Source: Burkholderiales bacterium (lineage in GTDB: Bacteria > Pseudomonadota > Gammaproteobacteria > Burkholderiales > Burkholderiaceae_D). Taken from it: 64,000 nucleotides of DNA. Of this stretch, positions 52,612-60,801 are shown one piece after another (position 1 is the first letter of the stretch; the number at the start of each line of letters is the position of its first letter). The position numbers were made by a program, and so were the translations under genes. The stretch covers positions 33,986-97,985 of the forward strand of contig JACQDX010000148.1 in NCBI GenBank assembly GCA_016200895.1, read 5' to 3'. The notes under the pieces are model-generated. The model did no database searches. It was not told where the DNA came from and worked only from the letters and a program-made list of their open reading frames with translations.

Positions 52612-52955
52612 TTGATCAACTCCATAAACAAAAGGGACGAGAAAGGGGAGAAAAAGGGATGAAAAATATTATGTTGCAATTAATTTAATTTATAAATATA
52701 TTTAAATTATATTAGAAAAGTGCAGCTTATCTCAAAATCCAGTCTAAAATCTACACCTATGCCGATTTCTGCGCAAATCATCAGCAAATAAGGACAGTCC
52801 GTGGCAAAATTAGAGACAGGAATATATTGCCATCCATCAAAAAACTGCATTAGTTATAGAAAAACACGCAGAATTTGATAAGTTTGACCTTTTACAAGGT
52901 AAAATTCGTACACGAATAGGTAAAATCCATACAAAATACAGAACATGGATATCTG
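52612..52955. promoter_or_regulatory. AT-rich divergent region with operator-like repeats
   Basis: 344 bases between the PAS-AraC and GntR genes. The part next to gntR holds an inverted repeat ATTCGT-AC-ACGAAT at 52904-52917 and a direct repeat, GGTAAAATTCGTACA (52899-52913) and GGTAAAATCCATACA (52919-52933), 20 bases apart. These lie 23-57 bases upstream of the GntR start and are good candidates for autoregulation sites. The rest, including the stretch at 52680-52720, is very AT-rich without a gene. Confidence 0.5.
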
Positions 52956-53624
52956 ATGCTTGCTACTCCCGAAAAAACACCCGCTTTTGCCCCCAAGCTG
53001 CGCGCTGCCGACGTTGCCTATGACGCTATAGAAAGCATGATCGTCACGCTGCAGTTAAAACCCGGCTCCCCGGTAGTCGAGTCTGAACTGGTAGAAAGAA
53101 CCGGACTTGGCCGCACACCGCTGCGCGAAGCCCTGATGCGCATGTCATCAAACGGCCTGATACAGCAAATGCCCAGGCGTGGCCTGATCATCAGCGACAT
53201 CGAAGCCGCCGAGCACATGACGCTGATAGAAACCCGCCGCGTCATTGAACGCTTGATCGGTGCCAGTGCCGCCCGCCGCGCCACGCCGCAACACCGCAAA
53301 GACATCATAGAATGCGCCGACAAAATGCTGGTCGCCGCCAAGCGCAATGACCTCAACGACTACATGGCCGCCGACCAGGCCCTCGACCACGTCGTCCACG
53401 AAGCCTGCCGCAACCCATCAGCCGTTGCTGCCGTCATCCCTCTGATCATCAAATGCCGCCGCTTCTGGTACGCCTTCCAGCACGAAGGCGACATAGAAGA
53501 AGGCGCCCGCTGCCACATGCTGGTCGCCAAGGCAATTGCCAAAGGCAATGAAGAACAGGCAGCCAAGGCGGCTGATGGTTTGATGGATTACCTGGAGTCG
53601 TTTGCGCGTAAGGTGATTGGGTAG
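52956..53624 (+). CDS. GntR family regulator with FCD domain
   Basis: 222 residues. The GntR winged helix lies at about residues 15-82 (VESELVERTGLGRTPLREALMRM is the recognition region, given here as LVERTGLGRTPLREAL), and the FCD ligand domain follows (~90-215), with the metal- or acid-binding set D-x3-H (DQALDHVVH) and further His and Arg residues. FCD regulators respond to organic acids or amino acids. It is not in an operon; the repeats directly upstream suggest autoregulation. Control of the hydroxyproline epimerase gene is possible since FCD regulators often govern such pathways, but nothing in the sequence proves it. Confidence 0.9.
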   Translation: MLATPEKTPAFAPKLRAADVAYDAIESMIVTLQLKPGSPVVESELVERTGLGRTPLREALMRMSSNGLIQQMPRRGLIISDIEAAEHMTLIETRRVIERLIGASAARRATPQHRKDIIECADKMLVAAKRNDLNDYMAADQALDHVVHEACRNPSAVAAVIPLIIKCRRFWYAFQHEGDIEEGARCHMLVAKAIAKGNEEQAAKAADGLMDYLESFARKVIG

Positions 53625-53679
53625 GTGAACTGTTTGAGGGCTTAAAAAGCCTCATTGACTACAAGCCAAAGAATATGCT
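53625..53679. other. Spacer between gntR and composite repeat copy 2
   Basis: Contains no gene. The short hairpin GGCTTAAAAAGCC (53639-53651) lies just after the gntR stop and could act as a weak terminator. Confidence 0.4.
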
Positions 53680-54062
53680 CCAAGGTCGCAATGACATCGA
53701 AGTTGGGGATGGTTTTGACTTTCCGCAGTTCCCATGTGTCGACGCCGTTTGTGCAGTACAGAAAATGGATTAAGAAATGCCCGTGTTTGAGCGTAGCGAG
53801 TTTCGGGCATTTCCCATTTTTTGTATTGCACAAACGGGTACCCCGCAGGGGCGACGACGCCTGGGTCGCCTTTTTGGCATCCCTTTTTGGCGAAGCAAAA
53901 AGGGATGTAGCCGCCGGTCTACCACCGGCCTGCAACCTTAAAATACGAGTGCAGATATTTGAAAATCAGATACGCAAAACAAATCGAATCTGAAATTAAT
54001 GTACCTGCCGGTATGCCACGAACGCCCCTGGATTCCTGCCAAAAGCACGCAGGAATGACGTT
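53680..54062 (-). repeat. Composite hairpin-rich intergenic repeat, copy 2
   Basis: In reverse orientation this has the same order of blocks as copy 1 at 8128-8570: REP-like hairpin (54013-54060), ATTAATTTCAGATTC (53986-54000), a GC-rich hairpin with CCGGTGGTAGACCGG, then inverted arms of 24 bases at 53814-53837 and 53745-53768 differing at two positions, followed by the shared GTCGACACATGGGA and AAAGTCAAAA. Between the arms lies a hairpin with arms GAAATGCCCG and CGGGCATTTC that is not found in copy 1. The 97-codon frame at 53642-53935 is probably not a gene. Confidence 0.75.
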
Positions 54063-54180
54063 GCCAAGATTGCCGTTCATATTGCAGCTCACCAGTCGCA
54101 AGCAATACCCTTAAAGAATGGCATAAAACACGCTCAATTGTGCCCAATTCTTCAGCAGCTAAGAGTATAATCTTGCCCCT
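54063..54180. other. Spacer before the small membrane protein gene
   Basis: 118 bases without a gene. A promoter for the membrane protein is expected here; AAGAGTATAATCTT at about 54160-54173 contains a good TATAAT-like -10 box. Confidence 0.4.
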
Positions 54181-54612
54181 ATGGCATTCCACCCTTTTAT
54201 TTCCAAACCCAACACCCAGGCGATCGCCCTGTCGACCGTCGTGTATGGTTTGCTGTATTTCGTGTTTATTGCGCTGCTGAAGGCATCAATGGCACCGGCA
54301 ACACTGGTGAATACGGATACTGGCTTATGGGGGAACCAGCTGTTCATGGCCATCTTTGGTTTTGCCCAGTATGTGGTGCCAGGTTTGCTGGTTGGATATC
54401 TGGCCGAAAAATCGCCCATGATGCATGGCTATTTGTTGGGTATTGCCACCACGGCACTGGTATATACCTATGCCAGTTTTACCTATAGCGACAACCCTGC
54501 CCAACTGCCCACCTCATATACCGTCTTGTATACCTGCTTTGTAGCTGGCGTCTGGTGCTCACTCGGTGCGGTCATTGCTGACCATCTCAGAACGCATAAG
54601 CCAGAGCAATAA
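54181..54612 (+). CDS. Small inner-membrane protein of unknown function
   Basis: 143 residues with four hydrophobic segments (about 17-35, 50-73, 82-100 and 112-132). No catalytic motif is visible. The segment GYLAEKSPMMHGYLLGIAT suggests a TIGR-type integral membrane protein with a Gly-rich turn, as in several small DUF proteins of Burkholderiales, but I do not recognise the family. A TATAAT-like -10 box lies closely upstream, so its leader is short or absent. It is convergent with the crotonase gene. Confidence 0.7.
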   Translation: MAFHPFISKPNTQAIALSTVVYGLLYFVFIALLKASMAPATLVNTDTGLWGNQLFMAIFGFAQYVVPGLLVGYLAEKSPMMHGYLLGIATTALVYTYASFTYSDNPAQLPTSYTVLYTCFVAGVWCSLGAVIADHLRTHKPEQ

Positions 54613-54624
54613 TCAAGACAATAA

Positions 54625-55410
54625 TCACGACCAGTCAGGTCTGCGTTTTTCAAGAAAAGCCTGCACACCTTCTTGCGCGGTATCATCCAGCATGTTGCAA
54701 GCCATGGTTTGTCCGGCGAGTTGATATGCTGCTTCAACACCCATTTCCAGCTGTTTGTAGAATAACTGCTTGCCCATGCTGATGGCAAGCGCAGGCTTGG
54801 CAACGATGCTGGCTACCAGTTCTGCAACGCAGGTATCGAGTTGCTCAGGGTTGACGACGCGATTGACGAGACCGCGCTGCATTGCTGTCCGGGCATCAAT
54901 GAAATTACCTGTCAGCAGCATTTCCATGGCTTGTTTACGTGAGACATTGCGTGACAAGGCAACTGCAGGTGTAGAACAGAACAAGCCGACATTGACGCCT
55001 GACACGGCAAAACTGGCATTCTCGCTGGCCACAGCCAGATCACACATGCCGACCAACTGACAACCCGCTGCGGTCGCCAGACCATGCACACGGGCGATCA
55101 CGGGTTGGGGTAATTTCTGGATAGTCAGCATGAGCTTGCTGCATTGCTGGAACAGGCTCTTGTAATAGGCTTCAGATGGATGGACCTGCATTTGCTTGAG
55201 GTCATGTCCAGCGCAAAATGCCTTGCCAGCAGCAGCCAAAACTACGACGCGCACTTTTTCATCAAGTGCGATAGCCTTGAATTCAGCCTGCAAGGCTGCC
55301 AGCATTTCTTCTGACAAGGGATTGAAGCGTTCACCACGATTCAGTGTCAGGGTGGTGACGCCCGCTACATCACCACGTAGCACAAACGGCACATCTGCCG
55401 GGAGACTCAT
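54625..55410 (-). CDS. Enoyl-CoA hydratase/isomerase family protein
   Basis: 261 residues, crotonase fold. The oxyanion-hole strands are visible as AAAGKAFCAGHDLKQM and GLATAAGCQLVGMCDLAVAS. In classical hydratases two glutamates act as catalysts; at the second position here the sequence reads SGVNVGLFCSTPAVAL, so the usual glutamate is missing, as in the ECHDC3-like group. The reaction may therefore differ from plain hydration. The start overlaps the rbgA stop by four bases (ATGA) and GGAAGAGG precedes it, so the two are translated together, although no functional link is known. Confidence 0.87.
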   Translation of the reverse strand: MSLPADVPFVLRGDVAGVTTLTLNRGERFNPLSEEMLAALQAEFKAIALDEKVRVVVLAAAGKAFCAGHDLKQMQVHPSEAYYKSLFQQCSKLMLTIQKLPQPVIARVHGLATAAGCQLVGMCDLAVASENASFAVSGVNVGLFCSTPAVALSRNVSRKQAMEMLLTGNFIDARTAMQRGLVNRVVNPEQLDTCVAELVASIVAKPALAISMGKQLFYKQLEMGVEAAYQLAGQTMACNMLDDTAQEGVQAFLEKRRPDWS

Positions 55411-56339
55411 TCTGCCTCTTCCTGTTCTGGCTCCATGCCAGTTTGCACACTCTTGCCCTGCCCCAGCAAAATCGGCGGTACATAGGTCGCCAGTAAATGC
55501 TCGCGGCTGGCCGGGGTTTCCAGGCTGACACGTCCCAAGGCACCACTGCGGTAATCAAGTAACAGGGTGTGGGAAGCTTTTTCATAATCCCAGTCGCCAC
55601 CTTTAAGCTTATAGCCACGTTTTTTGGCCACGCCCTCAATGACAGAAACGGCATCTATGCCTTCGACTGGAAAGCCGTAGCGAGCAGTGATGAATTTTGG
55701 GTAATGAATCAGCAATTGCTCTGCCAGAAAAGTCGCGATTTCTTCCTCGATCAGCGCATTCACGCCGACAGCATGGCTGGCTGCCAGCATAAGGCCATCA
55801 GTAGGATGTTCTATCTTGGGCCAGAGCATGCCGGGGGTGTCGGTCAAAATCATGTTCTTGCCCAGATACAAGCGCTGCTGGGTCTTGGTCACGGCGGGTT
55901 CATCACCGACATTGGCAACACGTTTTTTGAGCAGGGCATTCATCAAGGTCGATTTGCCGACATTGGGTATGCCCATGATCATCATGCGCAAAGGCTTGGT
56001 GGGCACGCCGCGATGCGGTGCCAGCTTCAGGGCCAGACCTGGCACTTTGGCGACATCAGACGGTTTTTTGCAACTCAGGGCGACGGCGAACACGCCCTTC
56101 TGGGCGTTATAAAAATCCAGCCAGGCCTTGGTGGCATTGGGATCAGCCAGGTCAGACTTGTTCAGTATCTTCAGGCAAGGACGTTGGCGGAAGTTGCGCA
56201 GCGACTCTACCATGGGGTTGCAAGAGGCTTGTGGAATGCGGGCATCCTGCACTTCTATCACCAGGTCGGTGTTTTCCATGGTTTCCGCCGCCTTCTTGCG
56301 GGCGGCGTTCATGTGGCCGGGGAACCATTGTATGGACAT
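55407..56339 (-). CDS. rbgA: Ribosome biogenesis GTPase RbgA (YlqF)
   Basis: 310 residues from the ATG at 56339, which begins MSIQWFPGHMNAARKK, the standard start of YlqF/RbgA; upstream codons to 56417 are not conserved. It is a circularly permuted GTPase: NKSD (G4) near residue 60 comes before the P-loop GIPNVGKST near 128 and DTPGMLWP (G3) near 174. RbgA helps assemble the large ribosomal subunit. The C-terminal ~100 residues form the helical domain that binds rRNA. It is the first gene of a two-gene unit with the crotonase. Confidence 0.93.
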   Translation of the reverse strand: MSIQWFPGHMNAARKKAAETMENTDLVIEVQDARIPQASCNPMVESLRNFRQRPCLKILNKSDLADPNATKAWLDFYNAQKGVFAVALSCKKPSDVAKVPGLALKLAPHRGVPTKPLRMMIMGIPNVGKSTLMNALLKKRVANVGDEPAVTKTQQRLYLGKNMILTDTPGMLWPKIEHPTDGLMLAASHAVGVNALIEEEIATFLAEQLLIHYPKFITARYGFPVEGIDAVSVIEGVAKKRGYKLKGGDWDYEKASHTLLLDYRSGALGRVSLETPASREHLLATYVPPILLGQGKSVQTGMEPEQEEAE

Positions 56340-56538
56340 GCTTATTCTTCTTTTTAGCAAAAACAAAGCGATATTGTACGGAACTCTGCCCTGCTTGCGC
56401 CGGATTTTGCTTTGCACGCCTTAAAACTAAGCCATTACAAGGCTATTTATCCTGATCCAACATTCAATTTTGCCAAGTTAACATGTCTGATTGCTCAAAA
56501 TGTTTATCATTTACTTATCAAGAAGGTTTTAACAGTCA

Positions 56539-57048
56539 TCATTTTTTTTGCACTTGCTCAACTTGCTTTTCATCGAGCTTCTTGAGCCCTGCTGCGAGAT
56601 AATCAGTCAATTCATTCGGTACCGTCAACGACAACTGGTAATGCCGGATTTCAAAGCCTTTTGCAGTTTGCTCTATCACGCCCGTGGCCTGGCAAATACC
56701 CATCTGGGTTTGGAGTTGCTCATCAAACCATATCCACTTGCGGTCTTCCGACATACTGATATGGCGGTTAAAGGATGTAAATGCCCAGGCAGACGGACGC
56801 TCGAAAAAGCGCTTGGCCCATATTTTGAATTCATCCCGGGTCCAGCGCTCGGTCTTGTCGGTGCCGATATAGATACCATCTTTTGCCATCTTGTCGAAAT
56901 ACTGCAAACGCGCATGGGCGGCATCGTCATGCCATTCATCAATGAACTGCGCAACTTTGCTCGTGACGCTTGCAATATCATCTGCGGCATGAACCAGCGT
57001 CGTCTGCATGGCCCATACAGCCAACAAGGCACTCAGTGTCTTTTTCAT
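56539..57048 (-). CDS. Secreted SnoaL/NTF2-like protein
   Basis: 169 residues from the ATG at 57048, preferred over 57054 because AGGA is then seven bases upstream. A signal peptide of about 21 residues (ending VHA) is followed by an NTF2-like fold: VAQFIDEWHDDAAHARLQYF at the first helix, ERWTRDEFKIWAKRFFERP, ending in the strands RKWIWFDEQL and GFEIRHYQLSLTVP. The W-T-R-D-E-F pattern is common in SnoaL_3-type proteins with unknown periplasmic roles. It is a single gene. Confidence 0.8.
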   Translation of the reverse strand: MKKTLSALLAVWAMQTTLVHAADDIASVTSKVAQFIDEWHDDAAHARLQYFDKMAKDGIYIGTDKTERWTRDEFKIWAKRFFERPSAWAFTSFNRHISMSEDRKWIWFDEQLQTQMGICQATGVIEQTAKGFEIRHYQLSLTVPNELTDYLAAGLKKLDEKQVEQVQKK

Positions 57049-57093
57049 TTTCATATCCTGGCTTTCTTGGCTTTCTTGACTTGACCCGGGATA

Positions 57094-57648
57094 TCAGTTT
57101 TGCTGATTCATGTAATCTTCGCGGGTGATACGATAAATCAGACTGGCGGCTTCACCCGGCACATCTTCCACTTCTGAGTATAGCTGCATGCCGATTTTTT
57201 CCAGAGTGCGGCGCGAGGGGATATTGGCTGGCCTGACCAGGCCATATACGGCATCCTCAGCCAGCACCATAAAGGCTGCATGCAAGGCTGCCATGGCCAT
57301 TTCCGTGGCATAGCCCTTGCCCCAGGCATGCGCAGCAAAACGGAAATAGATATTCAGACCACTGAAGTCACCTATCTGCTTGCGCATGACGCCACCAAAA
57401 CCCAAGACCTGATCTGGCTCATCTATAGAGCAGACTGTCCAGTAACCAAAATGCTGGCGTTCCCACGCGCCTACCCAATCATCCAGCAACACCCTGGTGG
57501 TTTCGCGTGATCTGGGGCCGGTGGGATTATGGATATTGGTGGTGGGGTCACCATGGATGATGGCAGCGCTGTCTATGTCACTGCGTTCCAGCTTGCGCAA
57601 TAAAAGACGCTCCGTCTTCAGCGGATTCAGGCTACTGTAATTAATCAT
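57094..57648 (-). CDS. GNAT family N-acetyltransferase (RimJ/RimL-like)
   Basis: 184 residues. LKTERLLLRKLERSD at the start, GFGGVMRKQIG, the acetyl-CoA-binding loop HAWGKGYATEMAMAALHAAF and the end NIPSRRTLEKIGMQL are the four blocks of GNAT enzymes, RimJ/RimL type. These acetylate N-termini of proteins or small amines. It starts three bases after the stop of the deacetylase gene, so an acetylase and a deacetylase are coupled here, an attractive but unproven pairing. The substrate is unknown. Confidence 0.9.
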   Translation of the reverse strand: MINYSSLNPLKTERLLLRKLERSDIDSAAIIHGDPTTNIHNPTGPRSRETTRVLLDDWVGAWERQHFGYWTVCSIDEPDQVLGFGGVMRKQIGDFSGLNIYFRFAAHAWGKGYATEMAMAALHAAFMVLAEDAVYGLVRPANIPSRRTLEKIGMQLYSEVEDVPGEAASLIYRITREDYMNQQN

Positions 57649-57651
57649 GGC

Positions 57652-58590
57652 TCAATCCAGGTCAGCCAGGACTTTGAGATGAGCCACCACGCTGCGCCCC
57701 AGGGCTGACAGGTTATAACCACCTTCCAGGCAACTGACGATGCGCTTGCCGGAAAACTCTTGCGCAATCTTCATGATTTCTTTGGTGATCCAGGCATAGT
57801 CGGCTTCGACCAGGCCCATCTGCCCCATATCATCTTCACGGTGGGCATCAAAACCGGCAGAGATAAAGATCATTTCCGGTTCGAACTTGCGCAGGGCTGG
57901 CAACCACTGCTCAGTAATCAACTGGCGCACGACATCGCCATAGCTGTGCGCGGGCACGGGGATATTCACCATATTGCTGGCCGGATGTTCAGTGCCAGTG
58001 TACGGATAATAGGGATGCTGGAAAAAACTCACCATGAGCACACGTTCATCATTGCGAAAAGCTTCTTCCGTGCCATTGCCATGATGGACATCAAAATCGA
58101 CAATGGCAATGCGCTGCAAACCACGCACTTCCAGTGCATGCTTGGCTGCCACGGCAACGTTATTGAACATGCAAAAACCCATGGCTTCGCTGGGTGTGGC
58201 ATGGTGGCCTGGCGGGCGTATGGCACAAAATGCATTTTCCACTTCGCCATCCAGTACGGCGTCAGTCGCAGCTACCGCAGCACCGGCAGCGCGCAGCGAG
58301 GCACGCCAGGTGTAGGCATTCAATGAGGTATCAGCATCCAGCGGGAAATGCTCGCATTCCGACCGCTCAGAAGGACAGTTTTCGCGTATGCGGTAGATCG
58401 CATCGGCAGTATGCACACGGGCCAGATGGGCTTCTGTGGCTTGCGGTGCCTCGCGATGATCCAGCAAAGTACTGATGCGGCTGGCGATCAATTGATCATC
58501 GATGGCTTGCAGGCGGTCTGGTGATTCCGGGTGCCATGAGCCCATTTCATGGCGTTTGCAGTCAGCATGGGTGTAATACGCAGTTGTCAT
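57652..58590 (-). CDS. Histone deacetylase-like amidohydrolase
   Basis: 312 residues from the ATG at 58590 (MTTAYYTHADC), preferred over a longer in-frame start. The zinc amidohydrolase core has IRPPGHHA (two catalytic histidines), FDVHHGNGTEE (zinc ligands Asp and His), and AGFDAHREDDMG (zinc-ligand Asp); the end CLEGGYNLSALG holds the conserved glycines. Bacterial members act on acetylpolyamines, acetoin-related or acetylated protein substrates. It is followed by a GNAT gene in the same operon. The specific substrate is not visible. Confidence 0.92.
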   Translation of the reverse strand: MTTAYYTHADCKRHEMGSWHPESPDRLQAIDDQLIASRISTLLDHREAPQATEAHLARVHTADAIYRIRENCPSERSECEHFPLDADTSLNAYTWRASLRAAGAAVAATDAVLDGEVENAFCAIRPPGHHATPSEAMGFCMFNNVAVAAKHALEVRGLQRIAIVDFDVHHGNGTEEAFRNDERVLMVSFFQHPYYPYTGTEHPASNMVNIPVPAHSYGDVVRQLITEQWLPALRKFEPEMIFISAGFDAHREDDMGQMGLVEADYAWITKEIMKIAQEFSGKRIVSCLEGGYNLSALGRSVVAHLKVLADLD

Positions 58591-58877
58591 GTCTCTGTGC
58601 CAGAACTGCCACAAATCCTGCCCGGCACAAGCATGCCAGCACAGTATCCGTGATATTTGTTCTGTTTATCTTATCTGTCTTATTATCAGTTTCACCCTAT
58701 TTGCCCGATTTTGCAAATCCGTCTGTCTGAAACTTTTCACTATGAGCAACAGTTTTTGACATTTCGGTTTACACTATGAGCACTTAAATTTGACAATTCA
58801 TGGGTCGACTCTGCCTGATCAAGGCATGGCTTTTATGAATATCAGGCAATAATAAACATAGCTCAGCAAGGAAAAAC
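58591..58877. other. Divergent spacer before the moxR operon
   Basis: 287 bases between the deacetylase (minus) and moxR (plus) with no gene. TTGACA occurs at 58756 and 58791 but neither has a good -10 box at the right distance, so no promoter is named. Confidence 0.3.
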
Positions 58878-59798
58878 ATGTTTTCCAAAGTACATAAAGT
58901 AGCAAAACAGGTTAACAACGTCATCATAGGCAAGGAACAGCAAATCAGGCAGGCATTGGTCTGTTTGCTGGCAGGTGGGCATTTGCTGATCGAAGATTTG
59001 CCAGGTGTAGGCAAGACCACACTGGCGCATGCGCTGGCGATTTCGCTGGGTTTGAAATTCAACCGTCTGCAATTTACCAGTGACCTGTTGCCAGCTGATG
59101 TGGTTGGCATTTCGATTTTTGACAGGGAAAAATCACAATTTGTTTTTCATCCCGGCCCCGTGTTTGCCCAGGTCTTGCTGGCCGATGAAATCAATCGCGC
59201 TACGCCAAAGACACAATCCTCATTGCTGGAAGCCATGGAAGAAAGACAAGTCTCAGTAGAAGGGCAAACCCGTAACCTGCCCTCGCCTTTCTTTGTCATC
59301 GCCACCCAAAACCCGGCGCATCAGGTAGGTACCTTTGCCCTGCCTGAATCGCAACTGGACAGGTTTTTGATGTGCCTGTCGCTAGGTTACCCGGATGCAG
59401 CAGCTGAACGCGCCCTTTTGATGGGTGAAGACAGGCGCAGCCTGCTGGCACAACTGCCTGCCGTGATGCAGGCAGAAGAGTTGATGGAAGCCCAGCAACA
59501 ACTCAAGAAAATCCATACCTCGGCATCGTTGATTGACTATGTACAGTCACTGGCACACGCAACGCGCCAGGGTGATTTATTTGCCGAAGGCATGAGCCCG
59601 CGTGCCTCTATCGCCTTGTTACAGGCAGCGCGCGCATGGGCAGCCATGGAAGGCCGCGACCATGTCTTGCCTGAAGATGTGCAGGCAGTCTTGATACCCG
59701 TCATTGCGCATAGATTGCGCCCCTTGAAATCAATGACGGGCAAAGTCAGTGCCAGCAGCGAATTGCTGGCGCAGTTGATGAAGCGCGTCAGCGTCTGA
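58878..59798 (+). CDS. MoxR family AAA+ ATPase
   Basis: 306 residues. Walker A DLPGVGKTT near residue 42, Walker B LLADEINRATPKTQSSLLEAMEE near residue 108 (shown here as LLADEINRA), sensor 1 ATQNP, and the C-terminal helical lid. MoxR ATPases act as chaperones for the maturation of complexes, usually with a DUF58 (von Willebrand-like) partner. It starts a three-gene unit with DUF58 and a transglutaminase-like membrane protein, a well-known arrangement. AAGGAAAA before the ATG supports the start. The target complex is not known. Confidence 0.95.
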   Translation: MFSKVHKVAKQVNNVIIGKEQQIRQALVCLLAGGHLLIEDLPGVGKTTLAHALAISLGLKFNRLQFTSDLLPADVVGISIFDREKSQFVFHPGPVFAQVLLADEINRATPKTQSSLLEAMEERQVSVEGQTRNLPSPFFVIATQNPAHQVGTFALPESQLDRFLMCLSLGYPDAAAERALLMGEDRRSLLAQLPAVMQAEELMEAQQQLKKIHTSASLIDYVQSLAHATRQGDLFAEGMSPRASIALLQAARAWAAMEGRDHVLPEDVQAVLIPVIAHRLRPLKSMTGKVSASSELLAQLMKRVSV

Positions 59799-59826
59799 AG
59801 CTGAGCAGCCATAGATAAATAACGGC

Positions 59827-60801
59827 ATGTTCACATCGATAAAAAAAAGACTGCGCAAGATCGTCTTTCTGGAACACAAACCAGAAAGCGGCGAAGTGTT
59901 CCTGAATCAGCGACGGGTATTCACCCTGCCCAGCAAACCCGGAATGGTATTTGTCGTCTTATTATTGCTGATGTTTTTGGCAGCCACCAATTACAGCCTG
60001 AATCTTGGCTTTGGCCTGACTTATGTATTGGGCGGGATTGCCGTAGTCAATGTATTTTACGGGTTCCGTAATCTGGCTTACCTGCATTTGTTACCAGGTT
60101 CCGCCAGGGCAGTCTTCGCTGGGGAAGAAACCGAGTACACAGTGTATGTGATCAATCGCCGCCCCCATCCACGCTATGCCATCAGTGTGGGCTTCGCCGA
60201 AAAAGATCATCCAGAAAAATTTGTCGATATTGCTGCCGACAGCCGAGTCGCTGTGCAACTCAGTTATCCCACCACGAACAGGGGCTTACAGGCCATACCC
60301 AGAATCCGCTTGCAAACCAATTACCCCTTAGGTTTGTTGCGCGCCTGGAGCACCTGGTTGCCAGATGCAAATGCCCTGGTCTACCCGCAACCGGAACCTA
60401 ATCCGCCGCCTTTGCCCATGTCGGGCGCAGGAAAAAAAACGGAAGTGCCAGGCCACGCAGGTGACGAAGATTTTGCGGGTGTGCGCGCTTATCAGCCTGG
60501 TGACTCCATGAAACATCTGGCATGGAAGCAGATTGCCAAGGTCGATACGGCTTTGGGTGGTTCGCTGGTAACCAAGCAGTTTGCCGGAGGCTCAGGCTGT
60601 GATGTGATGCTGGACTTTGCCGCCCTGCCGGGGAATCTGGATACAGAATTGAAATTATCACGTCTGACCAGCTGGGTGCTGGAAGCTGATCAACGTGGCC
60701 TGACCTATGGCTTCAAGCTGGCGCAAACACAATATCCGCCCACCACAGGGCCCGAGCATTGCGAAGCCTGCCTGCGCGCACTTGCGCTGTACGAGATATG
60801 A
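59827..60801 (+). CDS. DUF58 domain protein
   Basis: 324 residues. Two membrane helices near residues 40-82 are followed by a beta domain and the DUF58 block GVRAYQPGDSMKHLAWKQIAK near residue 215, the diagnostic GD-x-x-x-x-I/L-W pattern. DUF58 proteins are partners of MoxR ATPases in several systems. The last codons overlap the start of the next gene (ATGA). The central loop PGHAGDEDFAG is standard for the family. The role is inferred from the MoxR pairing. Confidence 0.92.
   Translation: MFTSIKKRLRKIVFLEHKPESGEVFLNQRRVFTLPSKPGMVFVVLLLLMFLAATNYSLNLGFGLTYVLGGIAVVNVFYGFRNLAYLHLLPGSARAVFAGEETEYTVYVINRRPHPRYAISVGFAEKDHPEKFVDIAADSRVAVQLSYPTTNRGLQAIPRIRLQTNYPLGLLRAWSTWLPDANALVYPQPEPNPPPLPMSGAGKKTEVPGHAGDEDFAGVRAYQPGDSMKHLAWKQIAKVDTALGGSLVTKQFAGGSGCDVMLDFAALPGNLDTELKLSRLTSWVLEADQRGLTYGFKLAQTQYPPTTGPEHCEACLRALALYEI

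Noticed and set aside
53642..53935. 97-codon minus-strand frame
   Set aside because: It covers the composite repeat and has no ribosome site; copy 1 does not keep the frame.
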